Origin: Archangium sp.
GTDB lineage: Bacteria > Myxococcota > Myxococcia > Myxococcales > Myxococcaceae
Assembly: GCA_030695565.1 (NCBI GenBank)
Contig: JAUYRZ010000060.1
Location: 1-64,000 of the forward strand
Direction of reading: 5' to 3'
DNA: 64,000 nt
A program made the position numbers and the translations under genes. Positions 26,988-34,448 of this stretch are shown in pieces (the first letter of the stretch is position 1; each line of letters opens with the position of its first letter). Below the pieces are notes generated by a model. It was not told the origin of the DNA. It ran no database searches and saw only the letters and a list, made by a program, of their open reading frames with translations.

Positions 26988-27545
26988 ATGTCCAGGAACG
27001 AACCGTCGTCCGAGCTGGTCACTGCCACCGCCACCGTGGAAGCCGAGCTGCAACGTTTCGAAGACGCCACCGAGGCGTTCGGCAAGATCTCGCTCAACTC
27101 GCAGAAGAACCTCGAGAAGGCGAAGAAGGCGCTCAACGAGTTGGCCGATGGCGAACAGCGCGTGGTGGAGGGCGTGCAGCTGCTGGTCAAGGCGATCGGC
27201 ACCGTGAGGGATCGGCAGCTGGCGCAGGTCGAACACATCCGCGTGAAGGCCGAGCAGCTCAGCGCCCGCGCGGTGGTCTTTCAGTCGCTCGAGCTGGAGC
27301 TGAGCAAGCTGGGGGAAGATGCCTCGAGGCTCAGCGACAAGCTCAAGGAAGTGCCGGGCGCTTCGCCGGCCGTCGAGTTCGATGAAGAAATGGGCAAGCT
27401 CGCGCAGGGCGCCAAGAGCGTGGCCGAACGGGCGACCAGCGAAGACTTCGATGATCTGTCACGCGTGGCGGACGGGTTGCGGCAGCAGATCCTCGCGGTG
27501 CGGTCGAAGCTCAAGTTGATCACCAAGCCCAACGCTTCCGCCTGA
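26988..27545 (+). CDS. coiled-coil protein, function unknown
   Basis: This 185-residue acidic protein is predicted helical almost throughout, with heptad-like stretches (about 15-75 and 85-115) and no signal, helix anchor or Cys. Repeated Glu/Lys/Leu patterns such as KNLEKAKKALNELADGEQ suggest a bundle. Only a weak purine stretch lies before the ATG. It lies after the chemosensory-like module in the same direction, but 264 bases away, so it may not belong to it. The bufferin operon converges on it (next end at 27555). Confidence 0.65.
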   Translation: MSRNEPSSELVTATATVEAELQRFEDATEAFGKISLNSQKNLEKAKKALNELADGEQRVVEGVQLLVKAIGTVRDRQLAQVEHIRVKAEQLSARAVVFQSLELELSKLGEDASRLSDKLKEVPGASPAVEFDEEMGKLAQGAKSVAERATSEDFDDLSRVADGLRQQILAVRSKLKLITKPNASA

Positions 27546-27554
27546 AGCGAGGGA

Positions 27555-28238
27555 CTACGGCACCAGCGTCCTCGTTCTGAGCTTGCTTCGGATCAGCACG
27601 GCCACGCCGCCCAGCACCACCGCCGGCAGCAGGTGAAACGCGGCGATGTGAGCGATCGTGCCGTTCGAGCAGTGCAGGTGCAGCGCCAACGCGCCACCTG
27701 ACGCGGCCGCGAGCGCCCCCACGAACACGTGTGAAGCCGTCGCCGCGAAACGGGTCGAGAGCACCAGCAACACGCTCACGGGGATCAACGCCACCGAACA
27801 CTCGACGAAGGCGCAGCCCATGCCCCTGAAGAACGGCGCCCCCGGGTCGAAACCCGACGCACCGCCGATGGCCAACACCGAGGCGATCACGAACCCGGCA
27901 CCGACCACCAACCGCGAGGTCATCGCGCCCGGCCGCAGCCACAACACCGACCCCACCGACATCATCAACAACCACGCGACCGCGACCACCGAGCGCATGG
28001 TCATCGAGCCGTGCTGCAGATCAGACCAGCTCATCGCGGCCGCCGCGCCGAGGCCCATCACCAGGTTGAGCGCGAGCAAGACGAGCCCATCCATCCACCA
28101 GGGGCGCGCCTTCGGGTGTGCGGCCAGTTCTTCACGCGCCGCGCGGGCGAGCCGCCGCAAGGCCTCGTCTGACTTCGGCGCCCCACCCGAGGCCAACACC
28201 GCCGCGTCGAGGCGCTCATCGGGCGTCTTCGTCATCAT
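27555..28238 (-). CDS. NrsF-like (DUF1109) membrane anti-sigma factor
   Basis: This 227-residue protein has an N-terminal cytoplasmic arm of about 45 residues and six membrane helices (about 50-70, 80-100, 108-125, 140-160, 166-186, 192-212). That is the layout of NrsF/DUF1109 anti-sigma factors. Cysteines fall in the membrane region (GCAFVECS) and near a loop (HLHCSNG), as in metal- or oxidant-sensing members. It overlaps the ECF sigma gene by four bases. Established NrsF proteins hold their ECF factor at the membrane and release it under copper or related stress. Family assignment is from topology and context. Confidence 0.75.
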   Translation of the reverse strand: MMTKTPDERLDAAVLASGGAPKSDEALRRLARAAREELAAHPKARPWWMDGLVLLALNLVMGLGAAAAMSWSDLQHGSMTMRSVVAVAWLLMMSVGSVLWLRPGAMTSRLVVGAGFVIASVLAIGGASGFDPGAPFFRGMGCAFVECSVALIPVSVLLVLSTRFAATASHVFVGALAAASGGALALHLHCSNGTIAHIAAFHLLPAVVLGGVAVLIRSKLRTRTLVP

Positions 28239-28774
28239 GGCCAGACTCCCTTGAGCAACTCCCGCAGCCGTTCGTAGCCACGGTGTGCGCGCACTTTGAC
28301 GGCCGACTCCGTCACGCCTGCGTTCACGGCGATCTCCGCGAACGAAAGCCCCTCGTAACGGTTCAGCACGATCGCCTCTCGCTGCGCTTCCGGCAGTTGG
28401 GCCAGCGCCTGCTTCACGGCCTTCTCCAGACCCGGGTCATGTTCGAGGCCCGGCTCGGCTTCGCCTTCAGGCAGCTCACCATCGACGGACACCGCCTCGA
28501 ACTTCGTGCGCCGGCGCCAGTCGCGCGCTGCGTTGGTGGCGATGGCGTACAACCACGGCTTCACCTTCGCGCCTTGTAGAAAACGGCCGCGGCCCTTCAC
28601 CATCGAGACGAAGGTGATCTGCGTCAGATCATCCGCCACCGCACCCGACCCGCTCAGCCGCTCCAGGTAGCGGCGCAGGGGGCTCGCATGCCGGCCGAAC
28701 AGCGCGTCGAAGGCCCGGGCGTCTCCTTGAACGAAGCGGGCCATCAGATCCTCGTCAGTCGGCTCGCTCGTCAC
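28235..28774 (-). CDS. ECF-type RNA polymerase sigma factor (SigF-like by context)
   Basis: This 179-residue sigma factor has region 2 (FDALFGRHASPLRRYLERL, then TQITFVSMVKGR and PWLYAIATNAARDWRRR). Region 4 is PEAQREAIVLNRYEGLSFAE with the helix-turn-helix AGVTESAVKVRAHRGYERLR. There is no extra domain. Its start at 28774 lies 20 bases inside the end of the upstream bufferin-maturation gene, and its end overlaps the anti-sigma gene. It is therefore part of a four-gene operon and probably activates that operon from the ECF-like promoter at 30762-30787. Confidence 0.93.
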   Translation of the reverse strand: MTSEPTDEDLMARFVQGDARAFDALFGRHASPLRRYLERLSGSGAVADDLTQITFVSMVKGRGRFLQGAKVKPWLYAIATNAARDWRRRTKFEAVSVDGELPEGEAEPGLEHDPGLEKAVKQALAQLPEAQREAIVLNRYEGLSFAEIAVNAGVTESAVKVRAHRGYERLRELLKGVWP

Positions 28775-30422
28775 GGGAAGCGTCGGACCCTAGCCGAGAA
28801 AGGGAAGACACCATGCCTTCCGAAAACCAGCTCTGCAGTGCCTCGAAGGCAGCCACGCCGCCGTCATCGAGCTCTTCGAACGGAGACAACAACACAGGCA
28901 GCTCCGCACCGGCGACCAGGCTCTGCAACGCTTCGGCCTCACCACCGGCGATCGCCGCGTGGAAGACCACGAAGCCCTTGCGCCACACCACCAACGCCGT
29001 CGGCGTCTTCACGAGGGCCGGCAGCGGCAGACCATCACGCTGCGCCCGGAGCACCGGCTGCGGATCACTCTCCAACACCAACACCCGAACGGAAGGATGC
29101 GCCCGCAGCGTCAGTTCGCCCCACAGCTCCGGGGGGACCTCCTGAAGCTGCGCGAAGGTGATCTCTTCACCATCGGGCGCGATGAAGCTCTCCGCACGCG
29201 CCCACTCCAGCGCGGCCACGTCGGCCCAGTCCGGGCGGGCCGTCTCGAGAAACGCGGGGAACGGCTGACCCAGGCGATCGAGCGACGGGTGGGTGGAGGG
29301 GTGCACGCGCAGAAAATCAGCCACCAACGCGTCGAAGTTTTCGTCACCCACCCCGGCCCGCACCGTGGGGAAGCTGTCGCGCAACACGTCGCGCATGCGC
29401 AGCCAGTACATCTCGGCGTACACCTCGATGCGCGCCTTCGCGGAGAGCGGCGGGTGTTCGGCGATGAGCGCTTCGGCCTCTGCCGAGACGGGCGTGGGAT
29501 CGCAGATGGCGGAGAAGATCGTCTGCTGCAATCCGGTCATCCCGAGCGAAGTCGAGGGAGCACTCGGGCCCCGGGCGACCCGTGGCATCTCGACTGCGCT
29601 CGATGCGAACGGTGCTCGAATCGCCCGCGCCTTCTCGGCCTCGGCCAGAAGCGTCTGCAACTCAGGCACGCCGTCATCCCACTCGATCAACGTGGACACC
29701 GCGCCGAAGCGCCCGAGCGCGCGCGCATAGAGCGCCCACACCTCGTCGCTCACCGGCCCATCGTGCGTGTCGATGATCAACTCGGGCCGCCGTTGATGGC
29801 CCGCGAGGTGAATCTGCACCACCTTCTCCACCGGCACGCCCGAGAGGTACGCGTCGGGATCGAACCCGTGGTTGCGGCTGGAGACGAAGATGTTGTTCAC
29901 GTCGAGCAGCACCTCGCAGCCCGAGCGCTGCGCGACCTGAGCGAGGAACTCCCACTCGGTCAGCTCGCTCTGCACGAAGGTCAGGTAGCTCGACACGTTC
30001 TCCAGCGCGATGCGGCGGCCCAGAAAGTCCTGCACCTGGGTCACCCGATCCACCACGTGACGCACGGCCTCCTCGGTGAAGGCCGCGGGGAGCAGGTCGT
30101 GCGAATAGCGCCCGTGCGCCCGGCCCCAACACAGATGATCCGAGACGATCGCCGGCTCGATGCGCGCGATCAGCGCCTGCCAGTCCTTCAGGTAGCGGGG
30201 GTCCAACGGCTCCGCGCTCCCGATGCCCAACGAGACCCCGTGCAACACCACGGGGCGATCACGACGCACCTTCTCGAGCACCGCGAGCGGTCTGCCGCCC
30301 ACGCCCATGAAGTTCTCCGAGATCGCCTCGACCCAATCGACGGCCGGGGCTGACTCGAGGAACTCCCGGTAGTGCCGGGGCCGAAGCCCCACACCAAACC
30401 CGAGAGGTGCGCGCGCACTCAT
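28755..30422 (-). CDS. fused bufferin maturation protein (DUF692 MNIO + DUF2063)
   Basis: This 555-residue protein fuses two normally separate factors. Residues about 1-270 are a DUF692 multinuclear non-haem iron oxidase (BufB-like): GFGVGLRPRHYREFL, DWVEAISENFM, VLHGVSLGIG, SDHLCWG, LENVSSYL, LLDVNNIFVSSRNHG, IHLAGH and DTHDGPV carry the His/Glu/Asp/Asn metal ligands. Residues about 300-555 match the DUF2063 partner (BufC-like) that recruits the precursor: RIEVYAEMYWLRMRDVLRDS and PSLDRLGQPFPAFLE. The linker is encoded by a palindromic repeat at 29536-29610. It starts four bases after the precursor stop codon. Confidence 0.9.
   Translation of the reverse strand: MSARAPLGFGVGLRPRHYREFLESAPAVDWVEAISENFMGVGGRPLAVLEKVRRDRPVVLHGVSLGIGSAEPLDPRYLKDWQALIARIEPAIVSDHLCWGRAHGRYSHDLLPAAFTEEAVRHVVDRVTQVQDFLGRRIALENVSSYLTFVQSELTEWEFLAQVAQRSGCEVLLDVNNIFVSSRNHGFDPDAYLSGVPVEKVVQIHLAGHQRRPELIIDTHDGPVSDEVWALYARALGRFGAVSTLIEWDDGVPELQTLLAEAEKARAIRAPFASSAVEMPRVARGPSAPSTSLGMTGLQQTIFSAICDPTPVSAEAEALIAEHPPLSAKARIEVYAEMYWLRMRDVLRDSFPTVRAGVGDENFDALVADFLRVHPSTHPSLDRLGQPFPAFLETARPDWADVAALEWARAESFIAPDGEEITFAQLQEVPPELWGELTLRAHPSVRVLVLESDPQPVLRAQRDGLPLPALVKTPTALVVWRKGFVVFHAAIAGGEAEALQSLVAGAELPVLLSPFEELDDGGVAAFEALQSWFSEGMVSSLSRLGSDASRDERAD
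29536..29610. repeat. family-2 repeat, copy 1, encodes the BufB-BufC linker
   Basis: End blocks CATCCCGAGCGAAGTCGAGG and ATCTCGACTGCGCTCGATG bracket this stretch. Two blocks (21 bases at 29585-29605 and 15 bases at 29549-29563) match copy 2 at 54387-54426 exactly, in the same relative order. On the coding strand it reads through without a stop as FASSAVEMPRV...STSLGMT. Confidence 0.85.
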
Positions 30423-30426
30423 CGAC

Positions 30427-30702
30427 TTACATCTTCTTCGCGGCGGCGGCGACCTTGCCACCCTTGGTCTTGCAGTCGGCGGCGCTCAGGCTGATCCAGC
30501 CCTTGCCCTTGCACTCGTTCATGCCGGCACAGTCGTGGGAGGCGTTGCCACAGGCACCCTTGCCCTTGCACTCGTTGACGCCTTCACAGCTGACCTGCGC
30601 GACTTCCTTCGCGTCTTTCGCCTTGACCGGCTTGTCCGCGGCAAACGCGCTCAACGAGGCAACGGCAGACAGCAGGATCAGGCCCTTGGTGGTGTTCTTC
30701 AC
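30427..30702 (-). CDS. bufferin-type Cys-rich metallophore precursor (BufA-like)
   Basis: This 91-residue exported precursor has a signal peptide (MKNTTKGLILLSAVASLSAF, then AA). The mature part has six Cys at about 39, 45, 51, 58, 64 and 77, within CEGVNECKGKGAC, DCAGMNECKGKGWI and DCKTKGG, and ends in a Lys/Ala tail. This matches the periplasmic bufferin family whose cysteines are oxidised to copper-binding heterocycles by DUF692/DUF2063 enzymes. The GTG at 30702 is preceded by GGGGAG and begins directly at the signal. The maturation enzyme follows after four bases. Copper as ligand is family knowledge; it is not shown by sequence. Confidence 0.87.
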   Translation of the reverse strand: MKNTTKGLILLSAVASLSAFAADKPVKAKDAKEVAQVSCEGVNECKGKGACGNASHDCAGMNECKGKGWISLSAADCKTKGGKVAAAAKKM

Positions 30703-30761
30703 GTGGTGATTCTCCCCAACATTTTCGTGCCGCTCGGGAGGAGCGGACACGTTGTGCCCTG

Positions 30762-30787
30762 TACGCGTGGTCCCCAACTCTGGTTTC
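30762..30787 (-). promoter_or_regulatory. ECF-type promoter of the bufferin operon
   Basis: Reading the minus strand, GAAACC (30787-30782) is followed after exactly 16 bases by CGTA (30765-30762), about 60 bases before the bufA GTG. This closely resembles the GTAACC-N16-CGAA form reported for Caulobacter SigF. The operon encodes its own ECF factor, so autoregulation is likely. Confidence 0.55.
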
Positions 30788-30926
30788 ACCCGTCCAGTAC
30801 TTCCCGCACCCTACCGCCGATGGCCCCCCGTTTCCGCCGCCGTCACCCGTCGACCCCACGGTGATGTCCCTCTCCGAAGGGGGGGCGCTCGTGCTACGCG
30901 ACGCTCTCAATTCTTCAGGAGTCGGA

Positions 30927-32672
30927 ATGACGCCCATCGAGAAACGGAACCTCGTCGCGCAGTGGGCCTTCGACACGCGCCCGGTGCTGCTGCGGTTTCA
31001 CCTCTGGCTGGAAGACGTCGAGGTCGAACGTGCGCAGCCCGAGGCCGTCTCGGCGCACACCTTCACACCCCGCGACATCGCCCGCTGCCTGGCGCTCACC
31101 TCGGCGGCCACCGCCCTGGGCACCAAGCTCTTCGGCCAATTCGGTGAGGGCAAGGGCCTCGACAAGCAGGGCTACAACCAGGTGAAGAAGGCCGCCGACG
31201 CGGTGAGCGCGTACATGATGAGCGAGGGCCTCTGGCACCTCACCCGCTCGTTGCCGGAGAACCACGCGCTGATGGTGTGCCTGGGTGAAGGCCTCATGCC
31301 CAAGGCCGGCGAGACGCCCGAGATGGGCGCCAACCCGTTGCTCGGTTTCGGCCGCGTCTACGCCCGCCCCGAGGTGGCCCGCTTCGTCGACGGCGAGGTG
31401 CGCCGGCTGCTCAACGACCCCAGGCCGCGTTTTCAGGATTTCTACGCAGCGCTGCAGAAGAAGGGCATCACCCTGTGGGGCGCCGCGGTGGACACCCTGG
31501 AGAACACCTCGCGGTTCGCGGAGGGCAAAGACACCGGCCCGATGTGCGTGCTGCACCTGTTCGACTCGCCGCTCACGGTCACCCGGCCGTACGAGGCGTA
31601 CTTCGGAAATCTCACGGTGCCCGGCGCGGTGGCGAGAGAAGCCGAACGCCGCTCGGTGATGCTCGACTGGGCCACCCCGCGTGCCCAGGTGCTCGACGTC
31701 ATTCAGAGCACCTACCCGGGCATCAAGAGCCAGAACGTGCACGTGTGGACGTTGGGGGGAAAGAGCCGCGTCAAGCGCATGCACCGGCTGTGGGCCGAGT
31801 GGGAAAAGCTCGGCGTGCACCTGGTGGAAGACGGGTGGATCGCCCCGACCGGCATCGCCACCTTCAACGACTCGGGCACCTACGCGCCGACGTTCCTGGT
31901 GAAGTCGTGGGTCGACGCGAAGGGCGAGACGCAGGTCTTCCTGGTCGATGGCTACGCGGCCACCGCCGAAGCGATGCAGGCGGCCAGCTTGTCCGAGGTG
32001 CTCGACGTGGACTCCACCATGTCGGTGCTCTCGCCCACCTTCGAGTTGCCGCACGACGAGGAGTACGCGCTGATGCGCAGCGCGCCCGACGCGGAGTTCG
32101 GCAGCAAGGTGAAAGACCCGGCGATGGTGGCGCACTACCGCGAGTCGGTGGCCACCGCCGAGCTCTCCAACGTGCCGCTGCGCCACCGCACCCTGCGCGC
32201 GCAGGACTTCCTGCCCGAGAAACACTGGCGGGTGCTCGCGTCGATCGGCTACCTGAGCGACGACCCGTACACGGGCACGCACGGCGTGGAGAAGATCGAC
32301 GAGCTGCGCTACCGGGTCACCACGCGGCTCTACACGCACGCGGCCTCGAGCAAGATCACCTTCACCCTGCGCCTCAAGGACAGCCTCGAAGAGTCGCGGC
32401 TGGTGTTCAGCCCGCTGCTGGTGCGCTTCCTCGACGGCGATGACTTCCGGCAGCGCGCGGTGAAGATCTCCGACTCGGGGCGCATTCGCAACGAGCTGCA
32501 GACGTTGATCAGCCAGGCCCTCGAGTACGACGGCGATCGGATCAAGGTTCACTTCGATCGCATCGACGACAAGGTGTTGCCGAAGAAGAAGCAGGAACAG
32601 ATTCGCGAGATCCTGCAGTGGTACCGCACCGAGCACCCGGTCTGGTTCGAGTGGCTCGAGCTGCACGGCTGA
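30927..32672 (+). CDS. uncharacterised 581-residue protein
   Basis: I do not recognise this protein. It has no signal peptide or membrane helix and is a mixed alpha/beta soluble protein, with many Trp, Tyr and Arg residues typical of an enzyme or large binding protein. Segments such as LGGKSRVKRMHRLWAEWEKLGVH and FNDSGTYAPTFLVKSWVDAK look well ordered. The C-terminal 60 residues are helical and charged. AGGAG lies before the ATG at 30927, which sets this start against an open frame from 30861. It is divergent from the bufferin operon and may share its control region. Confidence 0.75.
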   Translation: MTPIEKRNLVAQWAFDTRPVLLRFHLWLEDVEVERAQPEAVSAHTFTPRDIARCLALTSAATALGTKLFGQFGEGKGLDKQGYNQVKKAADAVSAYMMSEGLWHLTRSLPENHALMVCLGEGLMPKAGETPEMGANPLLGFGRVYARPEVARFVDGEVRRLLNDPRPRFQDFYAALQKKGITLWGAAVDTLENTSRFAEGKDTGPMCVLHLFDSPLTVTRPYEAYFGNLTVPGAVAREAERRSVMLDWATPRAQVLDVIQSTYPGIKSQNVHVWTLGGKSRVKRMHRLWAEWEKLGVHLVEDGWIAPTGIATFNDSGTYAPTFLVKSWVDAKGETQVFLVDGYAATAEAMQAASLSEVLDVDSTMSVLSPTFELPHDEEYALMRSAPDAEFGSKVKDPAMVAHYRESVATAELSNVPLRHRTLRAQDFLPEKHWRVLASIGYLSDDPYTGTHGVEKIDELRYRVTTRLYTHAASSKITFTLRLKDSLEESRLVFSPLLVRFLDGDDFRQRAVKISDSGRIRNELQTLISQALEYDGDRIKVHFDRIDDKVLPKKKQEQIREILQWYRTEHPVWFEWLELHG

Positions 32673-32704
32673 TCATTCACAAACTGCTTCTGATCTCTCA
32701 GCTC

Positions 32705-32740
32705 TCCCTCTCCCCGAGGGGGAGAGGGTCGGGGAGAGGG
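32705..32740. repeat. family-1 palindromic repeat, copy C
   Basis: It lies between the gene ending at 32672 and the lipoprotein at 32776, and is identical over 36 bases to the in-gene copy at 21029. Arms CCCTCTCCCC and GGGGGAGAGGG are followed by GTCGGGGAGAGGG. It may also act as a terminator for the upstream gene. Confidence 0.8.
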
Positions 32741-32775
32741 CTGACAGAAATACTTTTCCGACTACGCTCACCGCC

Positions 32776-33360
32776 GTGCGGCCCCTGCTTCTCCTGCTGA
32801 TCCTCTCGGCCACGGCCTGCGTGACGGTACCCAAGCCCCGAGCCGCCGTGCTGCTGCCACCTTCGGTCTGGCCGCGCGACACCAACATCCACTGGTACGA
32901 CATCGAAGGCGACAGCGAGGCCGAGCTGCGAAGCCAGCTCGACGCGAAAGGCCCTGAAGGCCACGACGCGTACACGACCTGGCACGTCACCTGGCGCTTC
33001 CCCTTCCTGCGCGCCGACGACGGCTGCACCACGGGCCCGGTCACCACCGACGTGCACATCAACGTCACCCTGCCCCGCTGGCGTGGGCCCACCGACGAGA
33101 GTGATCCGCTGCTGCGCCGCTGGCGCCGCTACCTTGACGCGTTGAAGGAACACGAATCTGGCCACCGCGAGACGGGCTTCCGCGCGGCGAACGACATCAC
33201 CGAGACGCTCCCGACGCTGCCGCCGAAGCCGACCTGCGAAGAAGCCGAAGAAGCGGCCAACACCGCCGCGCGTGAAGTGCTCGAGCGATATCGCCAGCTC
33301 GACACCGACTACGACGGTGAGACCCGCCACGGCGCCACGCAAGGAGCGGTCTTCCCATGA
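32776..33360 (+). CDS. DUF922-type zinc metalloprotease lipoprotein
   Basis: This 194-residue protein has a lipoprotein signal, MRPLLLLLILSATACVTVP. The central part contains DVHINVTLPRWRG and then a zinc-protease HExxH motif in ALKEHESGHRETGF. That is the arrangement of DUF922 secreted metalloproteases. Three Cys in the mature part could form a disulfide. The start is a GTG at 32776. Its end overlaps the DUF2378 gene at 33357 by four bases, so the two are co-translated. The natural substrate is unknown. Confidence 0.82.
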   Translation: MRPLLLLLILSATACVTVPKPRAAVLLPPSVWPRDTNIHWYDIEGDSEAELRSQLDAKGPEGHDAYTTWHVTWRFPFLRADDGCTTGPVTTDVHINVTLPRWRGPTDESDPLLRRWRRYLDALKEHESGHRETGFRAANDITETLPTLPPKPTCEEAEEAANTAAREVLERYRQLDTDYDGETRHGATQGAVFP

Positions 33361-33899
33361 CGCCTCACGAGCCGATGGTCTTCAGCCAGGCGGTCGAGGG
33401 GCTGCTGCGCGCGCTGGGCAGCCGGCTCGACGACACCGCCAAAGATCACCTCGCCGCGCTCGGCCTCAACGTGCGCCACCGGCTCGAGCCCGCCTACCCG
33501 CTGGCCATCTGGACACAGGTGATGCGGTACGGCTCGACGCTGGTGGCGCCCACCGCCTCACCCTCCGAGCAGATGTTCGAATTGGGGCGCCGCTTCGTCG
33601 AGGGCTACTCCGAGACGATCGTCGGGCGGGCGATGTTGACCGCGCTCAAGGTGCTCGGCCCGCGCCGCGCGCTGGAGCGGATGAGCCGCAACTTTCGATC
33701 AGGCAACAACTACACCGAGACGAAACTGGAAGCGCTCGGCCCGACCGAGTTCAAGCTCTGGTTCAACCAGGTGAAGGAGCCCGAGTTCTACCGGGGCATG
33801 TTGAGCGCTGGTATCGATCGCAGCGGCGCGAAGATCGTCGAAGTGCACACGCTGACCCACGACGCCACCGGAGCGACCTTCTCCATCAAGTGGACCTGA
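33357..33899 (+). CDS. DUF2378 (TIGR02265) family protein, paralog 1
   Basis: This 180-residue protein belongs to the myxobacterial DUF2378 family of unknown role. The N-terminus MVFSQAVEGLLRALGSRL and the core FVEGYSETIVGRAMLTALKVLGPRRALERM are nearly the same in paralog 4 at 51257. It ends with the family's aromatic-x-I-x-W motif (FSIKW). No signal or membrane helix is present. It overlaps the protease lipoprotein by four bases, so the pair probably works together, though how is unknown. Confidence 0.88.
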   Translation: MTPHEPMVFSQAVEGLLRALGSRLDDTAKDHLAALGLNVRHRLEPAYPLAIWTQVMRYGSTLVAPTASPSEQMFELGRRFVEGYSETIVGRAMLTALKVLGPRRALERMSRNFRSGNNYTETKLEALGPTEFKLWFNQVKEPEFYRGMLSAGIDRSGAKIVEVHTLTHDATGATFSIKWT

Positions 33900-33903
33900 G
33901 GGC

Positions 33904-34296
33904 CTAATCACCCGCGAGCGCATCAGACGCCTGCTGCAGCATCTGCTGGTTCTGCTCGCCGATCTTCTCGATGTGCTTCTGCTGCGCCTTCTGCTGATCC
34001 GACTTCTTCTTCTCGCTCTCAGCCGCGGCGGTCTCCTTCTCCTGCAACGCCTGCTCGCGCTGAGCGAGATCCCTGCTCTTCGCGTCGAGCTCAGCCGACT
34101 TGGCACTGTTGCCATTGTTGCCGGGCGAGTCGACCACCACCGGAATCACGGTGACCTCGTTGCTGGCGTTCGCGGCCTTCACGGTGCCCTTCTTGCCCTT
34201 GATGATCTGCACCTTGCCCTGACCGAGCGAGGCGGAGCTCACCACCGAAGAGGGACTGAGCGAACAAAGCACCAGGGCGGCGAGGGCGATCGTCAT
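33904..34296 (-). CDS. secreted coiled-coil protein, function unknown
   Basis: From the ATG at 34296 the product has 130 residues, beginning with a signal-like helix (MTIALAALVLCSLSPSSVVS). A short beta-rich basic segment follows (VQIIKGKKGTVKAAN), then a Glu/Gln/Lys coiled coil at about 65-125. A longer frame starts at an ATG at 34350, but it has no ribosome site and would bury the signal. It converges with the DUF2378 gene ending at 33899. It is the last gene downstream of the KAS III operon, 153 bases after the preceding gene. Confidence 0.7.
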   Translation of the reverse strand: MTIALAALVLCSLSPSSVVSSASLGQGKVQIIKGKKGTVKAANASNEVTVIPVVVDSPGNNGNSAKSAELDAKSRDLAQREQALQEKETAAAESEKKKSDQQKAQQKHIEKIGEQNQQMLQQASDALAGD

Positions 34297-34448
34297 GGCG
34301 GCCGAGCCTACTCGTTGTTGCCACCGGAGCGCTCGCCGTCGAGGCTGCATGACCGATGCGCGCCTGCCTCGCTCTCCTCAGGTGACTTCTCTGAAAGGGG
34401 TCGAGGTGCCCCACTTCAACAGCCTCCTTCGCAGGGAGAGGTCTTTTT

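Noticed and set aside
30915-32666. Minus-strand 583-codon open frame opposite the uncharacterised 581-residue protein
   Set aside because: Composition (Arg, Gly, His, Val, Leu) and mirror position show it is an antisense shadow; the plus frame has a ribosome site and a protein-like composition.
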